The notes under the pieces are model-generated. The model was not told where the DNA came from. It saw nothing but the letters and a program-made list of their open reading frames with translations, and made no database searches. The translations under genes were made by a program, and so were the position numbers. From Rhizobium sp. Root1220 (GTDB lineage: Bacteria; Pseudomonadota; Alphaproteobacteria; Rhizobiales; Rhizobiaceae), in contig NZ_LMDG01000034.1 in the NCBI RefSeq assembly GCF_001426265.1, forward strand, positions 234,888-298,887: a DNA stretch of 64,000 bases. Direction: 5' to 3'. Positions 1-9,121 of the stretch are shown here, one piece after another (the stretch's first letter is position 1; each line of letters starts with the position of its first letter).

Positions 1-1143
1 GTCCCCCTTGCTGGCGCCGCCGAACGCCGGATGCACGACCGCGCCGGCATGGGTCAGGATCGTCGCCTTGATGAGCTCGTCGTCGAGGTTGACCATGATC
101 GCCTTCGTTTCCTTGTCGATCATGGTCTCCAAAAAGGTGACTATGTTCTTGGCATAAAGCGCAGATGCGCTCGCCGCGATCCGGCCAGCCATATTGGCGA
201 AACCGATCACGCGGACACCATCGACATCGGCCACCTTGCCGGGCTTGACACCCTCGATGTTGCCGCCGCGTTCGACCGCCAGATCTACGGCGACGGCGCC
301 CGGCTTCATCGACTTCAGCATGTCACGCGACACCAGCCTGGGCGCCGGGCGCCCCGGGATCAAGGCCGTGGTGATCACGATGTCCTGCTTGGCGATATGT
401 TCGGCCACAAGTGCCGCCTGCTTGGCTTGATATTCGCCGGACATTTCCTTCGCATAACCGCCCGCGGTCTCGGCCGCCCTGAACTCGTCGTCCTCCACGG
501 CGATGAACTTCGCGCCGAGCGAGGCGACCTGTTCCTTGGCGGCGGGACGAACGTCGGTCGCCGAAACCGCAGCGCCGAGACGCCTTGCGGTGGCAATCGC
601 CTGAAGGCCAGCGACGCCGGCGCCCATCACGAAGACCTTGGCGGCCGGAACGGTGCCGGCGGCTGTCATCATCATAGGCATGGCGCGGTCGTAGACCACG
701 GCCGCCTCGATAACGGCCTGATAACCGGCGAGGTTGGCTTGCGAGGACAGGACGTCCATCGATTGCGCGCGGGTAATGCGCGGCATCAGTTCCATCGCGA
801 AGGTGGATAGACCGGCCTTCGCCATGCCGGCGATCGGCTCGTCGTTCCCATAGGGGTCCATGATGGCGATGACGACGGCGCCGCTCCTGTAGGCTGATAT
901 CTCTGCCTCGGTCGGACGCCGCACCTTCAGCACGATATCGGCAGATGCAGCGGCATCGACAGGTCCGATCCGTGCGCCGACCGCCTGGTATTCGCTGTCC
1001 GGTATGCGGGAAAGCTTGCCGGCATCCGTCTCGACGATAACGTCGAGACCAAAGCTCCTCATCTTCTTCACGGTTTCAACGGACGCGGCAACGCGCGTCT
1101 CGTTTCCCGTGGTTTCCTTGGCCACGAAAACAATATTGCCCAA
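1..1143 (-). CDS. pntA: NAD(P) transhydrogenase subunit alpha, part 1 (3' end outside window)
   Basis: Soluble alpha subunit of the proton-translocating transhydrogenase, which passes hydride from NADH to NADP+ at the inner membrane. The translated product shows an N-terminal alanine-dehydrogenase/PNT fold starting GNIVFVAKE and a Rossmann NAD-binding segment with GAGVAGLQA near residue 172. Further on come TTALIPGRPAP and MVNLDDEL, all typical of PntA. The start is a TTG, chosen because a strong GGAGG-rich site sits 5-10 nt upstream and the family N-terminus begins there. The 381 codons seen are about the length of the split alpha-1 subunit of alphaproteobacteria, so only the last few residues should lie outside. 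It follows the aa3 subunit IV gene on the same strand; the remaining pnt genes are expected beyond the left edge. Confidence 0.95.
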   Translation of the reverse strand, partial: MGNIVFVAKETTGNETRVAASVETVKKMRSFGLDVIVETDAGKLSRIPDSEYQAVGARIGPVDAAASADIVLKVRRPTEAEISAYRSGAVVIAIMDPYGNDEPIAGMAKAGLSTFAMELMPRITRAQSMDVLSSQANLAGYQAVIEAAVVYDRAMPMMMTAAGTVPAAKVFVMGAGVAGLQAIATARRLGAAVSATDVRPAAKEQVASLGAKFIAVEDDEFRAAETAGGYAKEMSGEYQAKQAALVAEHIAKQDIVITTALIPGRPAPRLVSRDMLKSMKPGAVAVDLAVERGGNIEGVKPGKVADVDGVRVIGFANMAGRIAASASALYAKNIVTFLETMIDKETKAIMVNLDDELIKATILTHAGAVVHPAFGGASKGD

Positions 1144-1204
1144 CCGCCCCCTCCTCCGGGTCAGCAAGACCGCAGCAGATCTCCCTGCTCGCTCAAGCGT
1201 TCAT

Positions 1205-1220
1205 TCAAAAGCTTTTGAAA
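1205..1220. repeat. 16-bp perfect palindrome upstream of pntA
   Basis: TTCAAAAG followed directly by CTTTTGAA, lying between the aa3 subunit IV stop and the pntA start. It could be an operator or a weak hairpin in the intercistronic RNA. No regulator is known to me for this site. Confidence 0.4.
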
Positions 1221-1238
1221 ACCGTCTTTCGCGTTCGC

Positions 1239-1463
1239 TCAGCGAAGCAGGACGAGACCGGCGATAAAGATAATGAGGAGAACGACGAGGCCGCCGAGCA
1301 GCCCGGCACCGGCGAAGAAACCTGCAGCCATGCCGAACAGCAGCGCCACCAGGAAAAGCGTGCCGTATTTCGCGGCCGCCAGGAACATGTTGTACGTATG
1401 TTCATGTTCCTTGTAGTCCATCTGCGCGCCAACTTCGGCAGGCCCGGTGTGGTGCTCGGCCAT
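1239..1463 (-). CDS. aa3-type cytochrome c oxidase subunit IV family protein
   Basis: A 74-residue inner-membrane protein. It has a short hydrophilic N-terminus (DYKEHEHTY) followed by two hydrophobic segments at about 31-50 and 55-73. This is the layout of the small bacterial aa3 oxidase subunit IV family, which packs against the oxidase core and has no catalytic residues. The ATG was chosen because GGGAG lies about 9 nt upstream and it gives the usual family length; a longer reading frame upstream has no such site. It precedes pntA on the same strand with a gap of about 95 nt, an arrangement common in Rhizobiaceae, so co-transcription is likely. Confidence 0.85.
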   Translation of the reverse strand: MAEHHTGPAEVGAQMDYKEHEHTYNMFLAAAKYGTLFLVALLFGMAAGFFAGAGLLGGLVVLLIIFIAGLVLLR

Positions 1464-1582
1464 GATTTTCGTCTCCCTCATAAATGCCCGGCCGGCTTGA
1501 TATGCGGCCGTTCGACTGCCGTGATTCCCTCGATCCCACGATGGGAATTCCCTCAGGAGGCTTACACAAACGCTGGCAAAAG

Positions 1583-1623
1583 CGCAATGCACGAGAACGC
1601 CGCGGCCCGGCGGCGTTCTCGTG
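1583..1623 (-). terminator. Rho-independent terminator of the acyl synthase-like gene
   Basis: Perfect 14-bp inverted repeat (arms 1590-1603 and 1610-1623, 6-nt loop) just after the stop at 1642. On the minus strand it is followed within a few nt by a TTTT run. Confidence 0.8.
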
Positions 1624-1641
1624 CCAGAATCGGCAATCAGA

Positions 1642-2397
1642 TCAAAGCGGCAGGTCGGTTCCAAGCTGCCCCACGGGCACGAACCGCGCGGTCGGGATGA
1701 TGGTGAGCGGTGGCAGGGTATCCGACGGATCGCTGCGCGAATACATCATGCGCTGCTCGCTGGCGCTGGAGATGAAGAACGGATAGCGCGTCAGAAGCTT
1801 GCGCCCCACCTCGATGACATTGGTTGCCATCAGCGTCAGGTCAAACCCGTAGGTCTCGGTCATTCGGCTTTCGACGACCGTATCCGCATAAAAGACTCGC
1901 TTGTAGAAAGCCGCATGCGCTGGGCGTACGTGCTGCATCACACGGTCCGCGCGAAAATGAGCAGCGGCGACGATGTTCGGACGCAGCGTGAGATAGGGAA
2001 TCCACGGCATCTCGCCACTGAGTTCCGGGTCGACCGCAAATCGGGCTGGGTCGATCAGGCTGAGGCCGGCATCCAGGAATGCATCCATTTCGACCGGAAA
2101 AATTCCGCCGGACTGGGAAACGCGGTGATCCGGCGTCACGTGGTGGATGCGAATCGTGCTGACGAGCTGTTCATAATAATACAGCCCGAAAACATAGGCC
2201 TGACTGTCGAAATCCTCCTCGTCAATCATGCTTTTGGCGGCAACAGGCAGGACTTCGCGAGCCTTGTAGGCCTTGTAGCGCAGGCGTTCCACCGCTTCCA
2301 TGTCTTCGCCGTTCTCGATCCGACGGTATTCCACGTGATCCATTATTTCGAGAATTTTAGTGCTGAAATCACTCGTCTTTAAAGGGTTGTCCGCCAT
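1642..2397 (-). CDS. Acyl-homoserine-lactone-synthase-like / N-acyl amino acid synthase (FeeM-type) protein
   Basis: A 251-residue soluble protein resembling the GNAT-fold autoinducer-synthase superfamily, in particular the FeeM-type branch that joins a fatty acyl group from acyl-carrier protein to an amino acid. Visible marks are RLRYKAYKAREVLP near 40, which looks like the LuxI-type N-terminal substrate loop. There is also an acidic stretch (DEEDFDSQ) near 60 and a following STIRIH strand near 80. No LuxR regulator lies nearby, so classical quorum sensing is not indicated. Substrate and product are unknown. It is monocistronic, with its own strong terminator. A plain acetyltransferase remains possible. 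Confidence 0.65.
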   Translation of the reverse strand: MADNPLKTSDFSTKILEIMDHVEYRRIENGEDMEAVERLRYKAYKAREVLPVAAKSMIDEEDFDSQAYVFGLYYYEQLVSTIRIHHVTPDHRVSQSGGIFPVEMDAFLDAGLSLIDPARFAVDPELSGEMPWIPYLTLRPNIVAAAHFRADRVMQHVRPAHAAFYKRVFYADTVVESRMTETYGFDLTLMATNVIEVGRKLLTRYPFFISSASEQRMMYSRSDPSDTLPPLTIIPTARFVPVGQLGTDLPL

Positions 2398-2560
2398 TGT
2401 TTCCCGGCCCGCTTGTTAACGATTCATTAATCATATGAAACCGGCGGGAGGGCAAGACGATTAGAAAATTTGCCTTGGATTTTAGTTGTTAAGGTTAATG
2501 ATCGGAAGTTTTCGCAGGGTCGATCGCGGCCCATTGAACGGCAAGTCGACGGCTTGGGAA

Positions 2561-4864
2561 CTACGCAACCTTCGGTCGACGGCGGGGCGGAGTGCGGCCT
2601 GCGAGGCTCTGCGACAGGATGGCGATGTTCTGCGACGGTACGGCCGGTGAGAAGACATAGCCCTGCACGAGATCCGTCGCCTTGTACTTGTTGAGAAGGG
2701 CCAACTGCTCCATCGTCTCGACGCCTTCGGTCACGATCTTCAGACCGAGCTCGCGCGCAAGGTTGACGGTGCCGCGCAACAGCTTCAGGCGACGTCCGTC
2801 CTCGACAATGTTGCGCAGGAACGAACGATCGATCTTGACGATATCGAGCGGCAGCGTGTCGAGGTAACTGAGGCTCGAGAAGCCGGTGCCGAAGTCGTCG
2901 ATGGCGATCGTGATCCCGCGGGCACGCAGTTCCGCAAGGATTGCGCGCACGGCAGCCGGCTCGTCGATCAGGCAGCTTTCGGTGATTTCCAGATGCAGCC
3001 TGGAGGGCGCGAGCCTGGATGCCTGAAGTGCTTCCGACACGACGGCAAGAATGTCCGCATCGCGCAGATCGCGGGCGGAGAGATTGACCGAAACCGCAAT
3101 GTGCTCGGGCCAGGTCATGCAGTCCGCGCAGGCCTTCATCAGAATGAAGCGGGTGATGTCGGAGATGATCCCCATCTCCTCCGCGAGCCTGATGAAGACA
3201 TCCGGTGGAATGGCGCCCTTCTCGCGATGAACCCACCGCGACAATGCTTCCGCGCATTCGATCCGCGAGCCGTCGGCCTTGAACATGGGCTGGTAGGCGA
3301 CGCTCAGGCCCTTGCTGCTTACTGCCTCGCGCAGGTCCGCCTTCAGCTTCTGCTGTTCGATATAGCGGCCATCCATCTCCCGCTCGAAGCCCGAAATGCC
3401 GCCGCGCTCCTTGGACTTGCTTTCGGAAAGGGCGAGATCGGCCTTGATGCTCCACTCCTCCATCGCGAAAGCGTCGCTCTCCAGAAGCGCAAAACCCGCG
3501 CTCAGCGAAACGAGGAACGTCACGTCGTCTGCTTCGTAGTTGCCCTGTATCGCTTCATGCACGCGGCGGATTTCGGCATCCAGCGCGGTCATGTCTTTCG
3601 CATGGGGGAAGAACAGAATGAACTGGTCGCCCATCAACCGGCCGACAATGGCCTTGCCTGCCTCCTCTTCCACTCGCGCGGCAATCGCGCAAAGCAGGCG
3701 GTCGCCCGTGATGTGACCGCGCATGTCGTTGACATGCTTGAACTCGTCGATATCGAGGACCATAAAGCCGACCGGGCCGCGTCTCTTTGGATGACGGGTC
3801 AGATAGTCCTGAACGAGATGGCTGAAGTAGTCGCGGTTTGGAAGCCCGGTCAGCGAATCGAAACGGACCATGTGCAGGATCTTCTGCTCGGCCTTCACGC
3901 GGCTCGATACATCTTCGAAAATCAGCACCGCACCGCCATCTGCACGACGGCTGGCGGAAAACTCGAGCGACAGATCCTCCGGAAAGTGAATGAGCGTTCG
4001 CGAGAGTTTCCCTTCGGCCACGTGCGTCATCTGGCGCAAGATCAGCTCCGGCTGGGTCGAATCCATAAAACTGTAGCGCGCGCCGTAGCGCAGCACGGCG
4101 CCGAGATCGCGATCCTTGAGCCGCTCGGGATCCCCTATCTTCAGCAGGTCGCACGCCTTGCGATTGATGACCTGGATGCGATTGTCCGGATCGACCATCA
4201 CCAGCCCGTGCGGCATGTTGTTGAGGGCGGTATCGAAGCGGTCGGCGATCAGCGAGATCTGCCGGTGTGCGATGACATTCTCATAGAGAAACTCGCGCAC
4301 GCCGTTCGCCATTGCCCGCGTGGTGAGGCCGAAGGGAATCAAGAACGCCGACAACACCGCGCGATAGAGATCCAGCGCCATCAGGCTGCAGATGATCATC
4401 GGCAGGCAACAGGCAAGCGTCTGCAGATCTATCGCCTTCTGCGAACCGTAGTTGCGGCCGACGACGGAAACCATGGATGCCATGGTAACTGCGATACAGG
4501 CGAGTTCGGCAAACGGGTCCTGCAGCATGAAGATGGCATAGCCGCTGCCGATACCGAGAATCCCGGCCGTGGAGGCCGCTCCAATGACGTAGACCGTTTC
4601 CCAGTGTTCGATCCGTTCGCGCGTCAGGTTCCGCTTGTCGACCCTGTCGAACATGCGGAATGTGACCATCCGGCCGGCAAAGACAGCGAGAAAGCAGATC
4701 GAGAGAAAAACATAGAACGGAGAACCGGCCTTTGCCGCGACGGCAAGGAAGGCAACCACATGCACGACGACGCCCGCGACGAGAGTCATGCGATTCCCGA
4801 AGAGGGAACTGACAAACGACAGATAAACGTCGGTAGGGACCCTTGTCGGGTTATGTGGCTTCAT
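2561..4864 (-). CDS. Membrane PAS-GGDEF-EAL protein, probable c-di-GMP phosphodiesterase
   Basis: A 767-residue protein with about five membrane segments over residues 25-180, a PAS-like sensor at 210-325, a GGDEF-type domain at 335-495 and an EAL domain at 520-750. The cyclase signature reads MGDQF (about 411-415) instead of GGDEF, so diguanylate cyclase activity is unlikely. The EAL domain keeps EAL, VNLSARDL, EITES, DDFGTG, KIDRS and TEGVET, the metal and catalytic residues of a working phosphodiesterase. The start was chosen for the AGGGA site 8 nt upstream; an in-frame start 66 nt earlier has no such site. I infer that it degrades c-di-GMP in response to a PAS or membrane signal, with the degenerate GGDEF possibly binding GTP as an allosteric effector. 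Confidence 0.88.
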   Translation of the reverse strand: MKPHNPTRVPTDVYLSFVSSLFGNRMTLVAGVVVHVVAFLAVAAKAGSPFYVFLSICFLAVFAGRMVTFRMFDRVDKRNLTRERIEHWETVYVIGAASTAGILGIGSGYAIFMLQDPFAELACIAVTMASMVSVVGRNYGSQKAIDLQTLACCLPMIICSLMALDLYRAVLSAFLIPFGLTTRAMANGVREFLYENVIAHRQISLIADRFDTALNNMPHGLVMVDPDNRIQVINRKACDLLKIGDPERLKDRDLGAVLRYGARYSFMDSTQPELILRQMTHVAEGKLSRTLIHFPEDLSLEFSASRRADGGAVLIFEDVSSRVKAEQKILHMVRFDSLTGLPNRDYFSHLVQDYLTRHPKRRGPVGFMVLDIDEFKHVNDMRGHITGDRLLCAIAARVEEEAGKAIVGRLMGDQFILFFPHAKDMTALDAEIRRVHEAIQGNYEADDVTFLVSLSAGFALLESDAFAMEEWSIKADLALSESKSKERGGISGFEREMDGRYIEQQKLKADLREAVSSKGLSVAYQPMFKADGSRIECAEALSRWVHREKGAIPPDVFIRLAEEMGIISDITRFILMKACADCMTWPEHIAVSVNLSARDLRDADILAVVSEALQASRLAPSRLHLEITESCLIDEPAAVRAILAELRARGITIAIDDFGTGFSSLSYLDTLPLDIVKIDRSFLRNIVEDGRRLKLLRGTVNLARELGLKIVTEGVETMEQLALLNKYKATDLVQGYVFSPAVPSQNIAILSQSLAGRTPPRRRPKVA

Positions 4865-5082
4865 CCATACTTTCCCTGTGCGGCGAAACCTTAACGCCAA
4901 CCCTTTAAAAATTGATTTCAGGCAAACCATACATTTGGTGTAATTTTCTAAAACCCAGGGATGAATTTGAAGAATTATAAGGGCTTATGCAGCCTGACAG
5001 GAAGCCTTTCCTACGTTTTTCGACATCCATGGGTTGTTTCCGGCAGGCAACCGCGAACAGCGGATCGGATAATCTTTACATG

Positions 5083-5598
5083 TCATAAGGGTCGCAGCGG
5101 CATGTCCATGAAGACGATATGCGGCATGAGATCGGCCGGATACTGATGGTAAGGCGAACAGTTGCCAAAGCCGACGGATCGGTAAAGCGAGATCGCTTCG
5201 ATGAAAAGTGCCGCAGTATCGAGGCGCATCAGTCGAAAGCCGTCGCCGCGCGCGGCATCGATCAATGTCGAGCAAAGGTGTCTTCCGGTGCCGCGCCCAT
5301 GGCCAGCCTTTCGCACGAACAGCCGCTTCATCTCGCATATCGTATCGGACTGCCTGCGGAAGGCGCCGCATCCGACGACTGCACCATCCGCCAGGGCAAG
5401 AAACGCACGCCCGCGCGGCGATCCATATGATGACGAAAGCGCGGCCAACTCCTGTTCAAGCAACTGCGTCCCGAACACAGCGTCGACAAACCAGCCGAGT
5501 TCGGAATAACGCTCGCGGGACCACTCCACATATTCGCGAACCATCGACGCGAAATGCCGATAATGCTCATCCGTGGTTACCGAAATAATGGTCACCAT
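5083..5598 (-). CDS. GNAT family N-acetyltransferase
   Basis: A 171-residue protein with the GNAT acetyl-CoA binding pattern: a beta-strand EMKRLFVR followed by RKAGHGRGTGRHL (the pyrophosphate loop) near residue 105. A late segment, AISLYRSVGFGN, is typical of the C-terminal half. The acyl acceptor cannot be told from sequence. The start was placed at the ATG preceded by AAGGGGGG; 20 further in-frame codons upstream lack a better site. The gene stands alone between the EAL protein and the divergently transcribed TRAP genes. Confidence 0.8.
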   Translation of the reverse strand: MVTIISVTTDEHYRHFASMVREYVEWSRERYSELGWFVDAVFGTQLLEQELAALSSSYGSPRGRAFLALADGAVVGCGAFRRQSDTICEMKRLFVRKAGHGRGTGRHLCSTLIDAARGDGFRLMRLDTAALFIEAISLYRSVGFGNCSPYHQYPADLMPHIVFMDMPLRPL

Positions 5599-5753
5599 TG
5601 CTATCCGGCCCCCCTTCGGAGTCTCCACCTGTCCCCCGCATATAAGACTATAATCCAAGGCGGAGCCATTATCCTTTCAATTTGAAAACCCCTAGTCTAC
5701 ACCGGTTGCAAAGCAAAACGCGCCGCAAAGACGCGACAATACGGGGGAAAGGC

Positions 5754-6293
5754 ATGCCGGTATTTCTGACCGTCAGCCGGTTGATCGATGCGGTCAGCCA
5801 ATTCATGGGCAAGCTGTCCGAATACATGGTGCTGTTCTGCTGCCTGATCAGCGCCGCCAACGCGCTGATCCGATATTCGTTCAACTACAGTTCGAACGGC
5901 TGGCTCGAGATCCAATGGTATCTCTTTGCCTTCGTCGTCTTGCTCGGGGCCGCCCATACGCTGCGCATGAACGAACACGTGCGCGTCGACCTGATTTACG
6001 GGGCCGTGTCGAACAGGGCGAAGATCTGGATCGACACCGTGGGCCTCGTCGTCTTCCTCATCCCGGCCTGCATCTTCCTGACGTGGCTCTGCTGGCCATT
6101 CTTCCTGCTGTCATTCCAGCAGCAGGAAGTATCGGCCAATGCCGGCGGCCTGATCCGCTGGCCCGTCAAGCTCATCCTTCTCCTGGGTTTCGGTCTTCTC
6201 ACCCTGCAAGGCATCTCGGAGTTGATCAAGCGGATCGCGGCGCTGACCGGCCATATCCAGATCGACTCGACATACGAAAAGCCGCTTCAGTAA
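5754..6293 (+). CDS. dctQ: TRAP transporter small permease (DctQ)
   Basis: A 179-residue integral membrane protein with four hydrophobic segments (about 20-40, 55-75, 95-120 and 135-155), the standard DctQ topology. It pairs with the large permease DctM and a periplasmic DctP to take up an organic anion using the sodium or proton gradient. The start was chosen by family length. It lies 21 nt upstream of dctM on the same strand, so the two are one transcript. The matching binding protein is likely the convergent gene at 9510-10616. Its similarity to the TakP-type group suggests a 2-oxo or hydroxy acid, but this is inference. Confidence 0.88.
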   Translation: MPVFLTVSRLIDAVSQFMGKLSEYMVLFCCLISAANALIRYSFNYSSNGWLEIQWYLFAFVVLLGAAHTLRMNEHVRVDLIYGAVSNRAKIWIDTVGLVVFLIPACIFLTWLCWPFFLLSFQQQEVSANAGGLIRWPVKLILLLGFGLLTLQGISELIKRIAALTGHIQIDSTYEKPLQ

Positions 6294-6314
6294 GCCGCCC
6301 CCGGAGGAAACCCT

Positions 6315-7841
6315 TTGTTTGATTTCGGTATCATTCCGCCGGCAATGTTCGTGGGCATGGTTATCTTCATGCTCTACGGCTTCCCGGTCGCCTTCTCGCT
6401 CGCCGCCGTCGGCCTGTTCTTTGCGATTATTGGCATTGCCACCGGCCATTTCAGCGAAGCCTTCCTGCAAGCCCTGCCGCTGCGGTTCTTCGGCATCGTC
6501 TCAAACGATCTGCTGCTTGCCATTCCCTTCTTCACCTTCATGGGCGCGATTCTCGAGCGATGCGGCCTTGCGGAGGATCTGCTCGAAGGAATGGGCAAGC
6601 TTTTCGGTCGCATCCCCGGCGGCCTCGCCTATGCGGTCATTCTGGTGGGTGCCGTTCTCGGCGCCATCACCGGCACAGTCGCTGCCTCTGTCATCACCAT
6701 GGGTGTGATCTCATTGCCGATCATGCTGCGCTACGGCTACAGCCCGAGGCTGGCAACCGGCGTCATCGCTGCCTCGGGCACGATCACCCAGGTCATTCCG
6801 CCCTCGCTGGTGCTCGTTGTGCTTGCCGACCAGCTCGGCAAATCGGTCGGGGACATGTACCTCGGCGCGATCGGGCCATCGATCCTGCAGGTCGCGATCT
6901 TCATGCTCTACATCCTCACCCTGTCGATCGTGAAGCCGAGCTCGGTGCCGCCGCTGCCCAAGGACGTGCGCGGCGACTTCACCTGGGCGCTTCTGTTCCG
7001 GGTACTGGCGGGCATGGTGCCGTCGATCGTGCTGATCTTCCTCGTGCTCGGCACGATCTTCATGGGCCTTGCGACCCCCACGGAGGCTGGCGCGCTGGGC
7101 GTCGTCGGCGCCATGGTACTTGCCGCGATGAATCGTCGCCTGACCTGGCCGCTTGTGCAGCAAGCGATGCGCTCGACCATGCACATCACCTCCATGGTGG
7201 TGATGATCCTGATCGGCTCGACCTGCTTCAGCCTCGTCTTTCAGGGCATGGATGGATCACGCTGGATCGAGCACATGCTGTCCGGAATTCCCGGCGGCCC
7301 GGTCGGCTTCCTGATCTTCGTCAATATCTTCATCTTCGTGCTGGCCTTCTTCCTCGATTTCTTCGAGATCGCCTTCATCGTCATTCCGATGCTGGCGCCG
7401 GTGGCATCCGCACTCGGCATCGATCTCATCTGGTTCGGCGTTCTGATCTGCGTCAACATGCAGACGAGCTTCATGCACCCGCCCTTCGGCTTCGCACTGT
7501 TCTATCTGCGTTCGATTGCTAGCCGGGACGTCAAGACCTCCGACATCTACATGGGCGCCCTGCCCTGGGTCGGGATGCAGCTGATCCTCGTCGCGATCGT
7601 GATCTTCTGGCCGCAATCGGTCACCTACTGGCTCGACAAGGGTCCGCAGGTCGATCCGAACTCAATCAAGATCGAAGTCCCCGGCTTCGGCAACAACGGC
7701 TTGTCACTGCCGCCCATGAGCGCGCCGGGCGGTGCCTCGCCGCAAATCCCCGGCCTCACCCTACCGCCGATGAACGGGTTGCCCGAGCAACCGCCCGCGT
7801 CGGCACCGCCGGACCTGAGCAAGCCACCGGAGATCAAATAG
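6315..7841 (+). CDS. dctM: TRAP transporter large permease (DctM)
   Basis: A 508-residue permease with about 12-13 hydrophobic segments and signature stretches seen in this family (FFTFMGAILERCGL, GTVAASVITMG, TITQVIPPSLVLVVLAD, TPTEAGALG). It forms the transport channel with DctQ. The start is a TTG 8 nt after a strong GGAGGA; no ATG with a comparable site is near. Unusually, residues after about 465 form a proline-rich hydrophilic tail (GLTLPPMNGLPEQPPASAPP). Such tails occur in the mannitol/chloroaromatic-labelled DctM subgroup, but its role is unknown. Confidence 0.92.
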   Translation: MFDFGIIPPAMFVGMVIFMLYGFPVAFSLAAVGLFFAIIGIATGHFSEAFLQALPLRFFGIVSNDLLLAIPFFTFMGAILERCGLAEDLLEGMGKLFGRIPGGLAYAVILVGAVLGAITGTVAASVITMGVISLPIMLRYGYSPRLATGVIAASGTITQVIPPSLVLVVLADQLGKSVGDMYLGAIGPSILQVAIFMLYILTLSIVKPSSVPPLPKDVRGDFTWALLFRVLAGMVPSIVLIFLVLGTIFMGLATPTEAGALGVVGAMVLAAMNRRLTWPLVQQAMRSTMHITSMVVMILIGSTCFSLVFQGMDGSRWIEHMLSGIPGGPVGFLIFVNIFIFVLAFFLDFFEIAFIVIPMLAPVASALGIDLIWFGVLICVNMQTSFMHPPFGFALFYLRSIASRDVKTSDIYMGALPWVGMQLILVAIVIFWPQSVTYWLDKGPQVDPNSIKIEVPGFGNNGLSLPPMSAPGGASPQIPGLTLPPMNGLPEQPPASAPPDLSKPPEIK

Positions 7842-8002
7842 AAATGCCGAAAAGTCGCCGAGAGACACCTGTGGGCTCGCCGGCTGGCTTCCAGCCAACG
7901 CTTCGAGCGGCCACCTCCCCGGTTCGCGAACCTGCGTCCGAAGGCTCCCAAGGTCAATCCGGGCGGCTGTGCATGACCAAGGAACTGTGGCATAACTGAG
8001 CC

Positions 8003-8965
8003 ATGGCAATCAATGTCTTGGCGGTCCATCGCGACACGGTCGGGACGGAACAGGCGGCGGGCAATTCGCTTGCGGCCGCCTATTCCGTGGGAGTTCTGTG
8101 CTGGCTCCTATCGGCCGGTGTCTACATCGCTGCGAAATGGGTCTCCGCCGAGATGCCGCCCTGGGCGCTCTGCTTCTGGCGCGTCCTGATCGCCTGGGCG
8201 ATCCTGATGCCGATCGTGCACCGGCATTTCGGCGACATGATCGCTCTGATGCGTACGCGCGGCCTCGAACTGCTCGCCATTGGCGGTATCGGGCTAGCGA
8301 TCTGCCAAGGCATGATTTTTGTCGGCCTCGAACATGCCGATGCCACCACCGCCGGCATCATCATCGCCTTGATCCCGATTATCACGATGATCCTCGCCCG
8401 TTTGATTTTGGCTGAGCCGATGGGACGCTGGCAGGTGATCGGTTCGATCGCGGCCTTTCTCGGGATCGTAGTTATCATCGTCAAGGGAAGCCCGACCGCA
8501 CTGATGCGTCTCGATCTCAATCCCGGTGAACTGTGGATCGTCGCCGGAGCGTTCTGTTTCGGCCTTTATACGGTGTTGCTCCGCCGGGCAAAATTCGACG
8601 CGAACCGCCTTTCGCTCCTGGTGTTGCTGCTCGGTGCGGCGGTGCTGACGGCGCTTCCCTTCTACCCGTTTGAGCTTTTCTCCGACGAGCGCTCGACACT
8701 CAACCGCCGTGGGTTGATCGCCCTCGCCTATGTCGCAATCCCAGGCGGAGCGGTTATGTACTACCTCTTCAATCGCAGCATCGAGGCCCTGGGTGCGGGC
8801 CGGGCCGGCATGCTGCTGTACGTCCAGACGATCTTTATCGCGGTACTCGCCTATCTGATCCTCGGCGAGCAGCTGCAGACTTATCACCTCGAGGGTGCGG
8901 CACTCATCATTGCCGGGTTGCTTCTGACCATTCTGCTGAAGCCGAAGGTGACGGCAAAAGGCTGA
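8003..8965 (+). CDS. EamA/DMT family transporter
   Basis: A 320-residue inner-membrane protein with ten predicted helices arranged as two EamA repeats (about 25-155 and 170-310), the fold of drug/metabolite exporters. Recognisable family features are FWRVLIAW in the first repeat and the ending AALIIAGLLLTI in the second. The substrate cannot be told; relatives export amino acids, nucleosides or other metabolites. It follows dctM after 161 nt on the same strand, with no clear terminator between, so it may be read from the TRAP promoter. Confidence 0.85.
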   Translation: MAINVLAVHRDTVGTEQAAGNSLAAAYSVGVLCWLLSAGVYIAAKWVSAEMPPWALCFWRVLIAWAILMPIVHRHFGDMIALMRTRGLELLAIGGIGLAICQGMIFVGLEHADATTAGIIIALIPIITMILARLILAEPMGRWQVIGSIAAFLGIVVIIVKGSPTALMRLDLNPGELWIVAGAFCFGLYTVLLRRAKFDANRLSLLVLLLGAAVLTALPFYPFELFSDERSTLNRRGLIALAYVAIPGGAVMYYLFNRSIEALGAGRAGMLLYVQTIFIAVLAYLILGEQLQTYHLEGAALIIAGLLLTILLKPKVTAKG

Positions 8966-9121
8966 CGGCGTCTGGGGCTTTCCCGTTGGGTGGCTGGAGC
9001 CGGCCGTATCTTCGTCCTGCTGCCGTCACTTTTTCTCGGTCGGGAAAGGCACTCGTCGAGGCCGGGCACGCTGGAGGGTCTGCCGCTTCATCGCGCAACT
9101 TGCGTGCATCGTCCGCTTGAT

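Noticed and set aside
2993..4894. Plus-strand open frame of 633 codons opposite the PAS-GGDEF-EAL gene
   Set aside because: Antisense shadow with no domain features.
8966..9121. tRNA or small RNA after the DMT transporter gene
   Set aside because: No cloverleaf or conserved arm sequence was found here or in the other gaps I read.
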